Assembly: GCA_039191215.1 (NCBI GenBank)
Contig: JBCCXT010000004.1
Location: 51,551-115,550, forward strand
DNA: 64,000 nucleotides
Source of the DNA: HKCCE3408 sp039191215
GTDB taxonomy: Bacteria; Pseudomonadota; Alphaproteobacteria; Rhodobacterales; Rhodobacteraceae
Direction: 5' to 3'
Shown: in pieces, positions 44,161 to 53,565 of the stretch
How positions within the stretch are numbered: position 1 is the first letter of the stretch
Layout: every line of letters begins with the position of its first letter
Position numbers and translations under genes: made by a program
Notes under the pieces: generated by a model
Databases searched by the model: none
What the model saw: the letters and a program-made list of their open reading frames with translations, nothing else
Told to the model about the DNA's origin: nothing

Positions 44161-45621
44161 ATGGCGTTTTTTTCACGGGCACTGACGGGCCTATTTCTTC
44201 TTGCGGTGACGGTCGGGCTTTTGGCTGCGGCCGGGTTGACTGTGCGCAATGCCTTTGAGGCCGCGCGCGCCGAGGAGAGCGGCGGCAGGCCCGCGCGTGA
44301 GCGGGTTTTTACCGCCGAAGTTGTCACCGTCACGCCTGAGACCCTAGAGCCTATTCTGACGGCATTTGGCGAGATACGGTCTCGCCGCACGCTGGAGCTT
44401 CGTGCGCCGGCCGCCGGTGCAGTTGTCGAATTGGCACGAGGATTTGAGGATGGCGGTGCGGTGAGCCAAGGCCAATTGCTGTTGCGCGTTGATCCCGCCC
44501 AGGCAGAAGCAGCGTTGGCCACGGCGCGCACCGATCTGCGTGAGGCCGAGGCGGAGTTGTCTGATGCCGAGCGCGCTTTGGTCCTAGCGCAGCTCGACCT
44601 CGACGCTGCACGAACCCAGGCCAGCCTTCAGGACCGCGCCCTGGAGCGTCAAATCGGCCTGTTGGACCGGGGCGTCGGTTCAACCGCCGCCGTGGAAACC
44701 GCGGAGATGTCAGCGGCCTCCGCGCAGCAATCGATCGTCTCGCGCCGTCAAGCGCTGGCCCAGGCGCAATCGCGGTTGGACTTGGCCGGGACCGGCCTTG
44801 AACGGCGCCAGATCGCCCTAACCGAGGCAGAGCGGGATCTGTCTGAGACGGAACTGCGCGCGGGCTTTGATGGTGTCCTGTCGGAGGTCAATGTCGTTGC
44901 TGGCCGCCTGGTCACGCAAAACGAACAGCTCGCGACGCTGATCGATGCCGAGGCGCTGGAAGTGGCCTTTCGCATCTCAACCGCGCAATATGCCCGCCTT
45001 TTATTGCCCGAAGGTGAGCTGCCGAGCGCCGAAGTAAGCGTTGTGTTGGATGTGCTGGGCCTCGATGTCACTGCCACGGGGGTTCTGACCCGCGAAAGCG
45101 GGGCCGTCGGGGAAGGCCAGTCGGGCCGGTTGCTATTTGCCCGGCTTGATGCGCCACGCGGCTTTCGGGTTGGGGATTTTGTCACCGTCAATGTTACCGA
45201 AACCGCGCTAAACCGGGTTGCGCTTTTGCCTGCCACGGCGGTGAATGGCGAAGGCGAGGTGCTGGTTCTGGGCGACGATCAGCGCCTTGAAGTGGCGGAG
45301 GTCGCGGTGCTGCGGCGTCAGGGCAATGATGTGATCATAGCAACTGAAGAACTGGCCGGTCGCGAAGTTGTGGTGGCGCAGACGCCGGTTCTTGGCGCGG
45401 GCATCCGGATCGAGCCGCTGCGCCCGGGCGCAGCTGGCGCAGTCGCTGAGGCGCCGGAGACCATCACACTTGACCCCGAGCGTCGTGCCCGGCTGATCGC
45501 CTTTGTCGAAGGCAACAGCTTCATCCCCGCAGATGTGCGCGACCGGATGCTCGAACAGCTGGCCGAAGAGGAAGTCCCCTCGCGCATGGTCAACCGGCTT
45601 GAAAGCCGGATGGGGAGCTAG
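44161..45621 (+). CDS. RND efflux periplasmic adaptor subunit
   Basis: A 486-residue membrane-fusion protein. An N-terminal membrane anchor (about 8-26) is followed by the lipoyl-like half motif (RTLELRAPAAGAVVEL), a long Ala/Glu/Arg alpha-hairpin (about 115-225), the second lipoyl half (LRAGFDGVLSEVNVVAGRLV), and a beta-barrel domain. It bridges the RND pump and an outer-membrane channel. The gene starts with GAGG 8 bases upstream and is followed 4 bp later by the pump gene. No outer-membrane factor is encoded nearby. Confidence 0.92.
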   Translation: MAFFSRALTGLFLLAVTVGLLAAAGLTVRNAFEAARAEESGGRPARERVFTAEVVTVTPETLEPILTAFGEIRSRRTLELRAPAAGAVVELARGFEDGGAVSQGQLLLRVDPAQAEAALATARTDLREAEAELSDAERALVLAQLDLDAARTQASLQDRALERQIGLLDRGVGSTAAVETAEMSAASAQQSIVSRRQALAQAQSRLDLAGTGLERRQIALTEAERDLSETELRAGFDGVLSEVNVVAGRLVTQNEQLATLIDAEALEVAFRISTAQYARLLLPEGELPSAEVSVVLDVLGLDVTATGVLTRESGAVGEGQSGRLLFARLDAPRGFRVGDFVTVNVTETALNRVALLPATAVNGEGEVLVLGDDQRLEVAEVAVLRRQGNDVIIATEELAGREVVVAQTPVLGAGIRIEPLRPGAAGAVAEAPETITLDPERRARLIAFVEGNSFIPADVRDRMLEQLAEEEVPSRMVNRLESRMGS

Positions 45622-45625
45622 ACCG

Positions 45626-48600
45626 ATGCGGCAACTCCCGTCGGGTGCTGGCGGCATCCTGGCCTATTTCACGCGCCACAGGACTGCGGCAAACCTGCTG
45701 CTGTTGCTTTTGGTCTTGGCGGGCCTGGCAGCGGTGCCAAACATGCGGGCGCAGTTCTTTCCCGATGTGCTGAGCGAAGAGATCTCGGTCTCGGTGGTTT
45801 GGGAAGGGGCCGGCGCCGAGGATGTCGACCGCGCCATTGTCGCGGTCCTGGAGCCCGCGCTTTTGTCGGTGGAAGGGGTTGCGTCATCTGCAGCCACCGC
45901 GCGCGAAGGACGGGCCAGTATTGAGCTGGAATTTGAACCGGGCTGGGATATCAGCCGCGCCGCCGACGATGTACAAGCCGCCGTCGACGGCACCAATGAC
46001 CTGCCCGATGACGCCGAAGAGCCCGAAATCCGGCAAAGCGCCTGGCGCGACAGGGTCACGGATGTGGTCATCACCGGTCCCGTGGCGCCGGAGCAACTGG
46101 GCCTTTTCGCGGATGAGTTCATCGCACGTCTTTTTGCCGAAGGGGTTACGCGGACCACGGTGCGGGGGTTTTCCGCAGCGGAGGTGCTTGTCGAAGTCCC
46201 ATCGGCCGCACTGATCCGCGAAGACATTTCGATGGCCGATATCGCGGCCGCGATCAACGCGGCCGCCGATACCGCACCTGCCGGTGCCGTCGATGGCGCT
46301 AATGCGCGCGTGCGCACCGGGACCGAACAGCGCTCAGCGCGTGAGATCTCGGCGCTTGTCCTGCGCCGAAACGCCGACGGGACGACCCTTACAGTGGGTG
46401 AAATAGCGACGGTTTCGGATCGCGGTGCGGATCGTGACCGGGCTTATTTCGTGGGCGAAAACCCGGCCGTATCGGTCCGCGTGGACCGATCGCAAAGCGG
46501 CGACGCCATCGCCATTCAGGCCCAGGTTGAAGACGTTGCCCGAGAGATGACCGAAACGCTGCCCGAAGGCGTGTCTATCGACCTGATCAGAACCCGGGCG
46601 GAGCTGATTTCGGCCCGCCTATCCTTGCTGCTGGATAACGGTCTTTTGGGCCTGGCACTTGTCGTCTCACTGCTGTTTCTTTTCCTCAATGCGCGCACCG
46701 CTTTCTGGGTTGCGGCCGGTATTCCGGTGGCGATGTTGGCCACGATTGCGATCATGTTTGTCGCTGGGCTGACGATTAACATGATCTCTCTTTTCGCCTT
46801 GATCATCACCCTCGGTATCGTCGTTGATGACGCGATTGTGGTCGGTGAACATGCCGATTTTCGCTACCGTGCTTTGGGCGAAGATCCCATTTCGGCAGCC
46901 GAGAACGCCGCCCGCCGGATGGCGCCGCCGGTCTTTTCGGCCACGCTGACGACAATCATTGCGTTTGCCGGTCTCACAGCGATTTCCGGCCGCTTCGGCG
47001 ATCTCATTTCGGCCATCCCGCTGACCGTGATCGCGGTGCTGGTCGCAAGCCTGATCGAGTGCTTTTTGATCTTGCCAAATCACATGCGCCACGCGCTTGC
47101 GGCCTCGCAGAGGGATCACTGGTACGACTGGCCCTCACGCCAGGTTAACCGCGGTTTCGACTGGCTGCGCGATCGCGCGTTCCGCCCGTTCATTCGCGGG
47201 GTGATCTGGATGCGCTATCCGGTGGTTGCGGCAGCAATTTTGATTCTCGCATCGCAGGCCGCTCTGTTCATCCGTGGCGATGTAAATTGGCGCTTCTTCA
47301 ACGCGCCCGAGCTCAGCTCGGTTGCGGGCAATTTTGCCATGCTTGATGGCGCGACGCGGGAAGACAGCCTGGCCATGATGGCAGAGCTGCAGCGCGCCGC
47401 AGAGGCCGTGGCCGCGCGCTATGAAGAGGAACATGGTGCCAATCCAATCATCTATGCGGTGACCGAGATCGGCGGCGGGACGGGTCGCGGTCTGTCCTCG
47501 GCTGCGAATAAAGATAGCGATCTTTTGGGGTCCATCGCGATCGAGTTAATCGATGCGGATTTGCGGTCTTATTCCTCCTTCGCTTTTGTCGCCGATCTGC
47601 AGGATGAGGTGCGCCAGCTCCCCCTGGTGGAGGAGCTGAGCTTTCGCGGCTTCCGTGGCGGGCCCGGTGGCGATGCCATTGATGTCGAGCTGTTTGGCGC
47701 CGAGACGGATGTGTTGAAAGAGGCCGCAGAGGCGATCAAGGCGGCCCTGGCCGTCAATCCCGAAGTGTCGGCCCTGGAAGACAACCTGGCCTATGATCGC
47801 GAAGAATTGAGCCTATCCCTTACACCGCAGGGTGAGGCTTTGGGTTTCGAGATCAGCGCGCTCGGCCAGGTTCTGCGCAACAGGTTGGGTGGGATTGAGG
47901 CGGCGCGCTTTCCCGATGGCGTACGCACCGGCTCGATCCGCGTCGAACTGCCCGAAGACGAACTAACGGCAGATTTTCTTGAGCGGATGCTGCTGCGCAC
48001 GGGCTCCGGCGAATATGTGCCATTGGCAGATATCGTCTCGGTGACCGCGCGCACGGGCTTTTCCTCGATCCTGCGCGAGAACGGTGTCGTGACCGTATCG
48101 GTCACCGGCGATCTGTCGGAAGATGATCCCGTCCGCGCCGAGGCCATCATGGAGGAGCTTGAGACCCTCATCTTGCCGCAAATCGCGGCTGAATATGGCG
48201 TCGGTTTCGATCTTTCGGGCCTGGCTGAGCAGGAGCGCGATTTTCTGTCCGATGCCGGCCTCGGCCTCGCCTTCTGCTTGGCGGGCATCTATCTTGTGCT
48301 GGCTTGGATCTTTGCAAGTTGGACCCGGCCCGCGGTGGTCATGGCAATCATTCCCTTCGGCCTAATCGGGACAATTTATGGCCATTACGCATGGGATGTG
48401 CCGCTATCGATGTTCACGGTTGTCGGGCTGATCGGCATGACGGGCATCATCATCAACGATTCGATTGTGTTGGTCACAACCATCGACGAATATGCCGAAG
48501 ATCGCGGGCTTTGGCCGGCGATTGTCGATGGTGTCAGTGACCGTCTGCGCCCCGTTTTGTTGACCACGCTGACCACGGTTTTGGGCCTTGCGCCGCTGCT

Positions 48601-48991
48601 ATATGAGGGCTCTAGCCAGGCGCAGTTTCTCAAACCCACTGTGATCACGCTGGTCTACGGCTTGGCGGTGGGGATGTTTGTCGTCCTTCTGGTCGTGCCC
48701 GCAATTCTCGCGATGCAGGCCGATTTGGGCACCCGGTTCCGGGCCTTGCGCCGCGGGGTGACGGCCGCGCGCCGCGCGCCGCGGCTCAGCGGGCTCTTGG
48801 TTCTGACAAGTGGTGCGATTGCAATGCTCTTTGCCGCCACCCTTGGCGCGCAGGCGGTTACGGGCGCGTCGCTTCTGACAATCGCAGCTCTTGGACCGAC
48901 GGCCACTTTCATCATCGGCGCGTTGGCCTTGTGTTGTCTGGCTGGGCTGGCCGGTGCGCTCACGTTGCGAGGGGCCTCGGCCCAGGCTTAA
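45626..48991 (+). CDS. RND family efflux transporter permease
   Basis: A 1121-residue HAE-type RND pump with twelve expected membrane helices and two large periplasmic loops. The start MRQLPSGAGGILAYFTRHRTAANLL (in part) and the MRAQFFPDV region are typical; TM4 carries the LIITLGIVVDDAIVVGEH motif with the proton-relay Asp pair, and the second half has GLIGMTGIIINDSIVLV. The ATG at 45626 has GGGGAG upstream; the longer frame in the adaptor gene is a shadow. Substrates cannot be predicted. Confidence 0.94.
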   Translation: MRQLPSGAGGILAYFTRHRTAANLLLLLLVLAGLAAVPNMRAQFFPDVLSEEISVSVVWEGAGAEDVDRAIVAVLEPALLSVEGVASSAATAREGRASIELEFEPGWDISRAADDVQAAVDGTNDLPDDAEEPEIRQSAWRDRVTDVVITGPVAPEQLGLFADEFIARLFAEGVTRTTVRGFSAAEVLVEVPSAALIREDISMADIAAAINAAADTAPAGAVDGANARVRTGTEQRSAREISALVLRRNADGTTLTVGEIATVSDRGADRDRAYFVGENPAVSVRVDRSQSGDAIAIQAQVEDVAREMTETLPEGVSIDLIRTRAELISARLSLLLDNGLLGLALVVSLLFLFLNARTAFWVAAGIPVAMLATIAIMFVAGLTINMISLFALIITLGIVVDDAIVVGEHADFRYRALGEDPISAAENAARRMAPPVFSATLTTIIAFAGLTAISGRFGDLISAIPLTVIAVLVASLIECFLILPNHMRHALAASQRDHWYDWPSRQVNRGFDWLRDRAFRPFIRGVIWMRYPVVAAAILILASQAALFIRGDVNWRFFNAPELSSVAGNFAMLDGATREDSLAMMAELQRAAEAVAARYEEEHGANPIIYAVTEIGGGTGRGLSSAANKDSDLLGSIAIELIDADLRSYSSFAFVADLQDEVRQLPLVEELSFRGFRGGPGGDAIDVELFGAETDVLKEAAEAIKAALAVNPEVSALEDNLAYDREELSLSLTPQGEALGFEISALGQVLRNRLGGIEAARFPDGVRTGSIRVELPEDELTADFLERMLLRTGSGEYVPLADIVSVTARTGFSSILRENGVVTVSVTGDLSEDDPVRAEAIMEELETLILPQIAAEYGVGFDLSGLAEQERDFLSDAGLGLAFCLAGIYLVLAWIFASWTRPAVVMAIIPFGLIGTIYGHYAWDVPLSMFTVVGLIGMTGIIINDSIVLVTTIDEYAEDRGLWPAIVDGVSDRLRPVLLTTLTTVLGLAPLLYEGSSQAQFLKPTVITLVYGLAVGMFVVLLVVPAILAMQADLGTRFRALRRGVTAARRAPRLSGLLVLTSGAIAMLFAATLGAQAVTGASLLTIAALGPTATFIIGALALCCLAGLAGALTLRGASAQA

Positions 48992-49021
48992 CGCGACCGC
49001 AAGCGCCCCGCGCGAAGATAC

Positions 49022-49837
49022 TTATCCCGCGCTGCAACCCTGTATCTCGATCGCCTCGCGTCGGCCCAAAACCGTGATCCGCAATTCTGATCGGTCAAAC
49101 GCGAAGGGGCTCGCATCAGCCGGCACAATATCAGCGACGGCGACCAGGGCCGCCCCATCGCGCGTTGTTTCGGGATCGGATATCCAGATGCTCGGGTCAG
49201 GCAGTTCGAAGACGACCTCCTCGCCACCGCCCATTTCCGGCATGGGCAACCAGGCCTCGAGCTGTAATCCGTCCGCAATGGGCCGTATCCGGCACAGCAC
49301 GTCGCCGATCCCGGCCTCTGCCGCGCTCAGCGGCTGGTCGGACAATGCCGTCACAATGCGCGGGTCGGGCCGCCCATCACCCGGCAGGACCGCATCAAGC
49401 GACAATTCCACCGGCATGCAGACATCTTGGCAGATGCCCAACTCGATCCGCCCGGACACCATCTGCTGGCCCTGTGGCAAGCTGACCTGGATCGGCAGGA
49501 TAACGTCTTCGGCGTAACCGATCGAGCGCATGCCTCCGGTGTAGAACACTTCCGGCCGCGGCCAGTGCATTTGCACCCGATCGCCGGTATCAAGATGCAC
49601 TATCGTCGGCACACCGCCATCGCCCGGGCTGCGCCAATAGGTCTTCCAGCCCGGCGCCATGCGAATTTCAACAGCCGCCATGTGCTGCCCATCGCCCTGG
49701 CGCCAGCCCTCCAGCAGCCGAACCTCGACAATGTCGTCAAGGTCCATGACCTGAGCATTGGCCGGTGTCGCGGGCAGCAGGCCAAGGCCGGTCAGCAAAA
49801 TTCCAGCGGTGAAGGAAAGACATCGAATCATAACCAT
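49022..49837 (-). CDS. Periplasmic DsbD N-domain-like thiol protein
   Basis: A 271-residue secreted protein. The signal peptide (LSFTAGILLTGLGLLPATPANA) is followed by a domain like the N-terminal alpha domain of DsbD: APGWKTYWRSPGDGGVPT, the YTGG loop and the redox-like pair Cys136/Cys140 in GICQDVCMP. The transmembrane and thioredoxin parts of DsbD are missing, so it must receive electrons from another protein. Two close ATGs (49837, 49831) are possible. It diverges from yqgE. Confidence 0.83.
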   Translation of the reverse strand: MVMIRCLSFTAGILLTGLGLLPATPANAQVMDLDDIVEVRLLEGWRQGDGQHMAAVEIRMAPGWKTYWRSPGDGGVPTIVHLDTGDRVQMHWPRPEVFYTGGMRSIGYAEDVILPIQVSLPQGQQMVSGRIELGICQDVCMPVELSLDAVLPGDGRPDPRIVTALSDQPLSAAEAGIGDVLCRIRPIADGLQLEAWLPMPEMGGGEEVVFELPDPSIWISDPETTRDGAALVAVADIVPADASPFAFDRSELRITVLGRREAIEIQGCSAG

Positions 49838-49927
49838 GAGCTAATCAATGCCCAGAATAAGTGGAAGACACGTTTCCGCGACGCTTGCCTGCTTGATCGT
49901 GCCGCACTTCCTGCCCATGCTGCGCCC

Positions 49928-50515
49928 ATGGCTGACCGCACAGCACCGTCTGATCTTACTGGCCACCTTCTGATTGCCATGCCGGGCATGAGCGATCCGC
50001 GCTTTGCGGGCTCGGTTGTGTTTTTGTGCGCCCACTCACCCGATGGCGCCATGGGGCTGATTGTGAACCGCCCGATCCCCGATCTGACCTTTGCGGAAAT
50101 GCTCGACCAGTTGGATGTAGAGGCCGATGGTGCGCCCAGTTTGCCCGTCTGTTTTGGCGGACCGGTTGAAACCAATCGCGGATTTGTCCTGCACGGCGAC
50201 GATTACAAGCCGAAAGGCAAAATCTCGGGCGAGGGCTTTGTCGCCGTCGGATCGGGCTTTGCGATGTCCTCGACGCTTGATATCCTTGATGCGCTTGCCA
50301 AGGGCAGCGGTCCGGCCCAGGCGCTGGTGATGCTGGGCTACGCCGGATGGGGCCCGCAGCAACTCGAAGCGGAGATCGCGCTGAACGGCTGGCTGACGGC
50401 TGCAACTGGGCCTGATCTTGTCTTTGGTCCCGATATGGACGCGAAATGGGAAGCCGCATTGGCAAGCCTCGGCGTCGACCCGCTGTTGCTCTCGACCCAA
50501 GCTGGACGGGCCTGA
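49928..50515 (+). CDS. yqgE: YqgE/AlgH family protein
   Basis: A 195-residue protein with the DUF179 pattern: GHLLIAMPGMSDPRFAGSVVFLCAHSPDGAMGLIVNRP (in pieces), VCFGGPVETNRGFVLH, and LGYAGWGPQQLEAEIALNGWL. Its biochemical role is not established. The ATG at 49928 matches the usual family start; the open frame upstream overlaps the divergent gene and is not coding. Confidence 0.93.
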   Translation: MADRTAPSDLTGHLLIAMPGMSDPRFAGSVVFLCAHSPDGAMGLIVNRPIPDLTFAEMLDQLDVEADGAPSLPVCFGGPVETNRGFVLHGDDYKPKGKISGEGFVAVGSGFAMSSTLDILDALAKGSGPAQALVMLGYAGWGPQQLEAEIALNGWLTAATGPDLVFGPDMDAKWEAALASLGVDPLLLSTQAGRA

Positions 50516-50576
50516 TCTGCGGCTGTGCTAAGCAGGCAATCGATCGACCTGACCGTGCTGGCTATTCCGCGGCAGC

Positions 50577-50619
50577 CGCGGCGACGAGGGCTCCCCTTGC
50601 GGGGGCGCGAGGAGCCGCG
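50577..50619. repeat. Nested-hairpin intergenic repeat, copy 2
   Basis: Outer arms CGCGGC and GCCGCG enclose an inner CCCC-TTGC-GGGG hairpin. Read on the minus strand it aligns with copy 1, including the CCTCG elements on both sides. It lies between the convergent yqgE and Sua5 genes, where it may also act as a bidirectional transcript end. Confidence 0.65.
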
Positions 50620-50640
50620 TGACCGCCGGCTCATGCGCGC

Positions 50641-51609
50641 TCAACCCATGCGCGGCGCCGCCGCCCGGCGCAGCCTGTCATTGATCGCGCGGCCAAGTCC
50701 GGTCATCGGCACAGGCGCCACAGCGATGCGTCGCCGACCGGTTTCCGCCGCCAGCGCATCGGCCTCGTGCAACACCGCAAACAGACGGGCGGCCGCGTCG
50801 ATCAGATCTCCGGCATGCGAAAGGCTCAAATCGGCGCGGGGATCCGGCCCGAACCCTATGCGCACGGCCGCGCTGTCGGACAAATCGCTGGCCATTTCAA
50901 GCGTAGCGTTCGGAGCGTAATGGCTCGATAATTGGCCCGGCGCACTGATCGCCTTAGGCGCCGTGTCGCTAGAAAGCGGCCCGGTCATGCGCTCAATTGC
51001 CTCTCGCGGCAGGCCACCGTCGCGCAACAGCCGCACCTCGTCACCCACAACCGACAGGATCGTGGATTCGACGCCGATCTCTGCTGCTTGCCCATCAAGA
51101 ACGGCATCGATCCTGCCGTTCAATCCGGCCACAACATGCGCCGCGTGTGTCGAGCTTAACGCGCCCGAGCGGTTGGCCGATGGTGCAGCAATCGGGCGGC
51201 CCAAGGCATTTAACACCGATCGCGTGATCGGATGCGCCGGTGCACGCAAGGCGACACTGTCCAAACCGGCACAGACCAGGCCCGCAAGTGCGGTTTCGCT
51301 GCGTCGTGGCAAAACCAGTGTCAACGGCCCGGGCCAAAACGCACCGGCCAGATCCATCGCCAAAGACGGTAGATCGGCCAGCTCCTGCGCGTCTTCAACA
51401 CCCAAAAGATGCACGATCAGCGGATTGAACGCCGGCCTGTCCTTTGCCGCAAAAATGCCCGCAACGGCATGACCGTTTGTGGCATCTGCCGCCAGGCCAT
51501 AAACGGTCTCGGTCGGCAATGCGACCAGGCGACCTTGTGCTAAAAGATCCGCCGCCGCAGCGATGCCCGCTTGATCTGCGGGCAGGATCGGAAGATTGTC
51601 GGGCGGCAT
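50641..51609 (-). CDS. Threonylcarbamoyl-AMP synthase (Sua5 type)
   Basis: A 322-residue enzyme for the first step of the tRNA modification t6A. The YrdC domain has LVALPTETVYGLAADA, KDRPAFNPL and APSANRSGALSSTHA; the C-terminal extension with SSHYAPNA and a final Rossmann-like part makes it the longer Sua5 form. The ATG at 51609 is chosen because the family starts just before ILPAD; an open frame runs to 51705. Divergent from the acyl-CoA dehydrogenase. Confidence 0.93.
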   Translation of the reverse strand: MPPDNLPILPADQAGIAAAADLLAQGRLVALPTETVYGLAADATNGHAVAGIFAAKDRPAFNPLIVHLLGVEDAQELADLPSLAMDLAGAFWPGPLTLVLPRRSETALAGLVCAGLDSVALRAPAHPITRSVLNALGRPIAAPSANRSGALSSTHAAHVVAGLNGRIDAVLDGQAAEIGVESTILSVVGDEVRLLRDGGLPREAIERMTGPLSSDTAPKAISAPGQLSSHYAPNATLEMASDLSDSAAVRIGFGPDPRADLSLSHAGDLIDAAARLFAVLHEADALAAETGRRRIAVAPVPMTGLGRAINDRLRRAAAPRMG

Positions 51610-51720
51610 ATCGTGACGTAACGTATATGTTGCTGTGGCGGCACAGGCGCCGCAACCTTTCATGCCACATACCGTGCCGCGCAGCCCGCCGCAATTGCGC
51701 GCCATCGAAAGGGTCAGCTT

Positions 51721-53385
51721 ATGCCTTACCGCGCCCCCGTTTCGGACTATCAGTTTATTTTAGCCAACGTGGTCGACGTCGCGCGCGTCGCGGCGACCGA
51801 GCGGTTCAGCGAAGCCACGCCTGAAACAGTCGCCGCGATCCTGACGGAGGCCGGAAAGCTCTGCGAAGAGGTGCTTGCCCCGCTCAACCGGGCTGGCGAT
51901 CTGTCCCCGGCGCGACTGGAAAACGGCGTTGTGCGCACCTCTCCGGGCTTTGCCGAAGGCTACCGCGCAATCGCCGAGGGCGGCTATATCGCGATGTCGG
52001 CCGATCCAGAATTTGGCGGTTTGGGGCTGCCCATGGCGGTGACAAATGCGGTCAACGAGATGATCGCCTCGGCCTGTCTGTCGCTGCAGCTTAATCCGCT
52101 GATGACCCAGGGACAGATCGAAGCGCTGGAGCATCACGCCTCGGACGCGCTTAAGGCGCTTTACCTGCCAAAACTTACTTCCGGCGATTGGAGCGGGACA
52201 ATGAACCTGACCGAGCCGCAAGCCGGATCAGATGTCGGCGCGTTGACCACCAAGGCCGAGGATGCGGGTGACGGCACCTACCGGATTACCGGGCAGAAAA
52301 TATACATCTCCTGGGGCGATAACGATTTCACCGAAAATGTCGTGCATCTGGTTCTGGCCCGCCTGCCCGGCGCGCCGCCGGGAACAAAGGGGATCAGCCT
52401 TTTTCTGGTCCCTAAACGGCTGCCTGATGAGGCCGGTAGGCCGGGGATATCAAACAGCCTGCGTGTGGTCAGTTTGGAGCATAAATTGGGCCTACACGGC
52501 TCGCCTACGGCGGTGATGGAATATGACGGCGCCATCGGATGGCTGGTGGGCCGCGAAGGCGGCGGCATGGCAGCGATGTTTACGATGATGAACAACGCCC
52601 GACTTGGCGTTGGCGCGCAAGGTATCGGCGTGGCTGAGGCGGCCTATCAGCACGCCTTGTCTTACGCCAATGAGCGGCGCCAGGGCAAAAGCCCCACGGG
52701 TACCATTGCCGGCCATGCCGATGTGCGTCGAATGCTTGCAGAGATGAAGGCAGAGACATTTGCGGCCCGCGCCATGGCGCTTGATTTGGCCGTGGCACTT
52801 GATATGGCGCGCGCGTCCGGTGATGTGGCTTGGTCGGCGCGCGCCGCCTTGTTGACGCCATTAGTGAAGGCCTATGGCAGTGCGGTGGGCATGGACGTGG
52901 CCCAGATGGGCGTGCAAATCCATGGCGGGATGGGGTTCATCGAGGAGACCGGCGCGGCGCAATTTGTGCGCGATGTGCGTGTCACGGCAATCTATGAAGG
53001 GACCAATGGGATTCAGGCGATGGATCTTGTCGGCCGAAAAATGGCCGATGGTGGCGCGGCTATTGCGGCACTTTTGTCTGAGATCGCCGAGACTGCACCA
53101 CCTGCACTGGGCCGGGCGATCGAGGACCTTCGGGCGACGACCGATGCGGTCCTGGCGCTTGATGTCGCAGATCGCGGCGCGGGAGCGCTTGCCTATCTGA
53201 TGGGATTTGCCCGGGTCTTGGGCGCAAGTTATCACGTGCGCGCGGCGCGCGCGGACCCTGCGCGGGACGGGTTGGCACAAGTGTATCTGGCGCGGCTATT
53301 GCCGAAAGCGGCGGGCGATTTGGCAACGGCAGCCTTGGGCGGGTCGGACGTGATGGAGCTCACTGACGATGAGCTTGCAGCATGA
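51721..53385 (+). CDS. Acyl-CoA dehydrogenase, DmdC-like
   Basis: A 554-residue FAD enzyme of the long-chain/aryl-CoA dehydrogenase group that includes DmdC (methylmercaptopropionyl-CoA dehydrogenase) of marine bacteria. It begins with the DmdC-like YRAPVSDYQFIL, has GTMNLTEPQAGSDVG for FAD binding, QIHGGMGFIEE, and the catalytic Glu in AIYEGTNGIQAMDL. The substrate cannot be fixed from sequence: several paralogues of this type exist in Rhodobacterales. The gene is followed by a hairpin repeat and a metallo-hydrolase gene. Confidence 0.88.
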   Translation: MPYRAPVSDYQFILANVVDVARVAATERFSEATPETVAAILTEAGKLCEEVLAPLNRAGDLSPARLENGVVRTSPGFAEGYRAIAEGGYIAMSADPEFGGLGLPMAVTNAVNEMIASACLSLQLNPLMTQGQIEALEHHASDALKALYLPKLTSGDWSGTMNLTEPQAGSDVGALTTKAEDAGDGTYRITGQKIYISWGDNDFTENVVHLVLARLPGAPPGTKGISLFLVPKRLPDEAGRPGISNSLRVVSLEHKLGLHGSPTAVMEYDGAIGWLVGREGGGMAAMFTMMNNARLGVGAQGIGVAEAAYQHALSYANERRQGKSPTGTIAGHADVRRMLAEMKAETFAARAMALDLAVALDMARASGDVAWSARAALLTPLVKAYGSAVGMDVAQMGVQIHGGMGFIEETGAAQFVRDVRVTAIYEGTNGIQAMDLVGRKMADGGAAIAALLSEIAETAPPALGRAIEDLRATTDAVLALDVADRGAGALAYLMGFARVLGASYHVRAARADPARDGLAQVYLARLLPKAAGDLATAALGGSDVMELTDDELAA

Positions 53386-53398
53386 GGCAAGGGCGGTT

Positions 53399-53440
53399 GC
53401 GCGCCTCGTCACGCCCCAAAAGGGGCGATCCTCGGCGCGC
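53399..53440. repeat. Nested-hairpin intergenic repeat, copy 3
   Basis: The most regular copy: outer arms GCGCGCC and GGCGCGC (7 bp) and inner GCCCC-AAAA-GGGGC. A separate hairpin, TTGAGGGG/CCCCTCAA at 53459-53482, follows. The copy starts 13 bp after the acyl-CoA dehydrogenase stop. Confidence 0.75.
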
Positions 53441-53565
53441 CTGTCCTGCCGGACGGGCTTGAGGGGTGAACGCCCCCCTCAAACTCCGCGCAGGCCTTGT
53501 GTGGCGGGCCGCATCTCGACGAAGCTGCCAGGCGCGGCTATGGCAGACCTAAAGCAGGCAGTTTC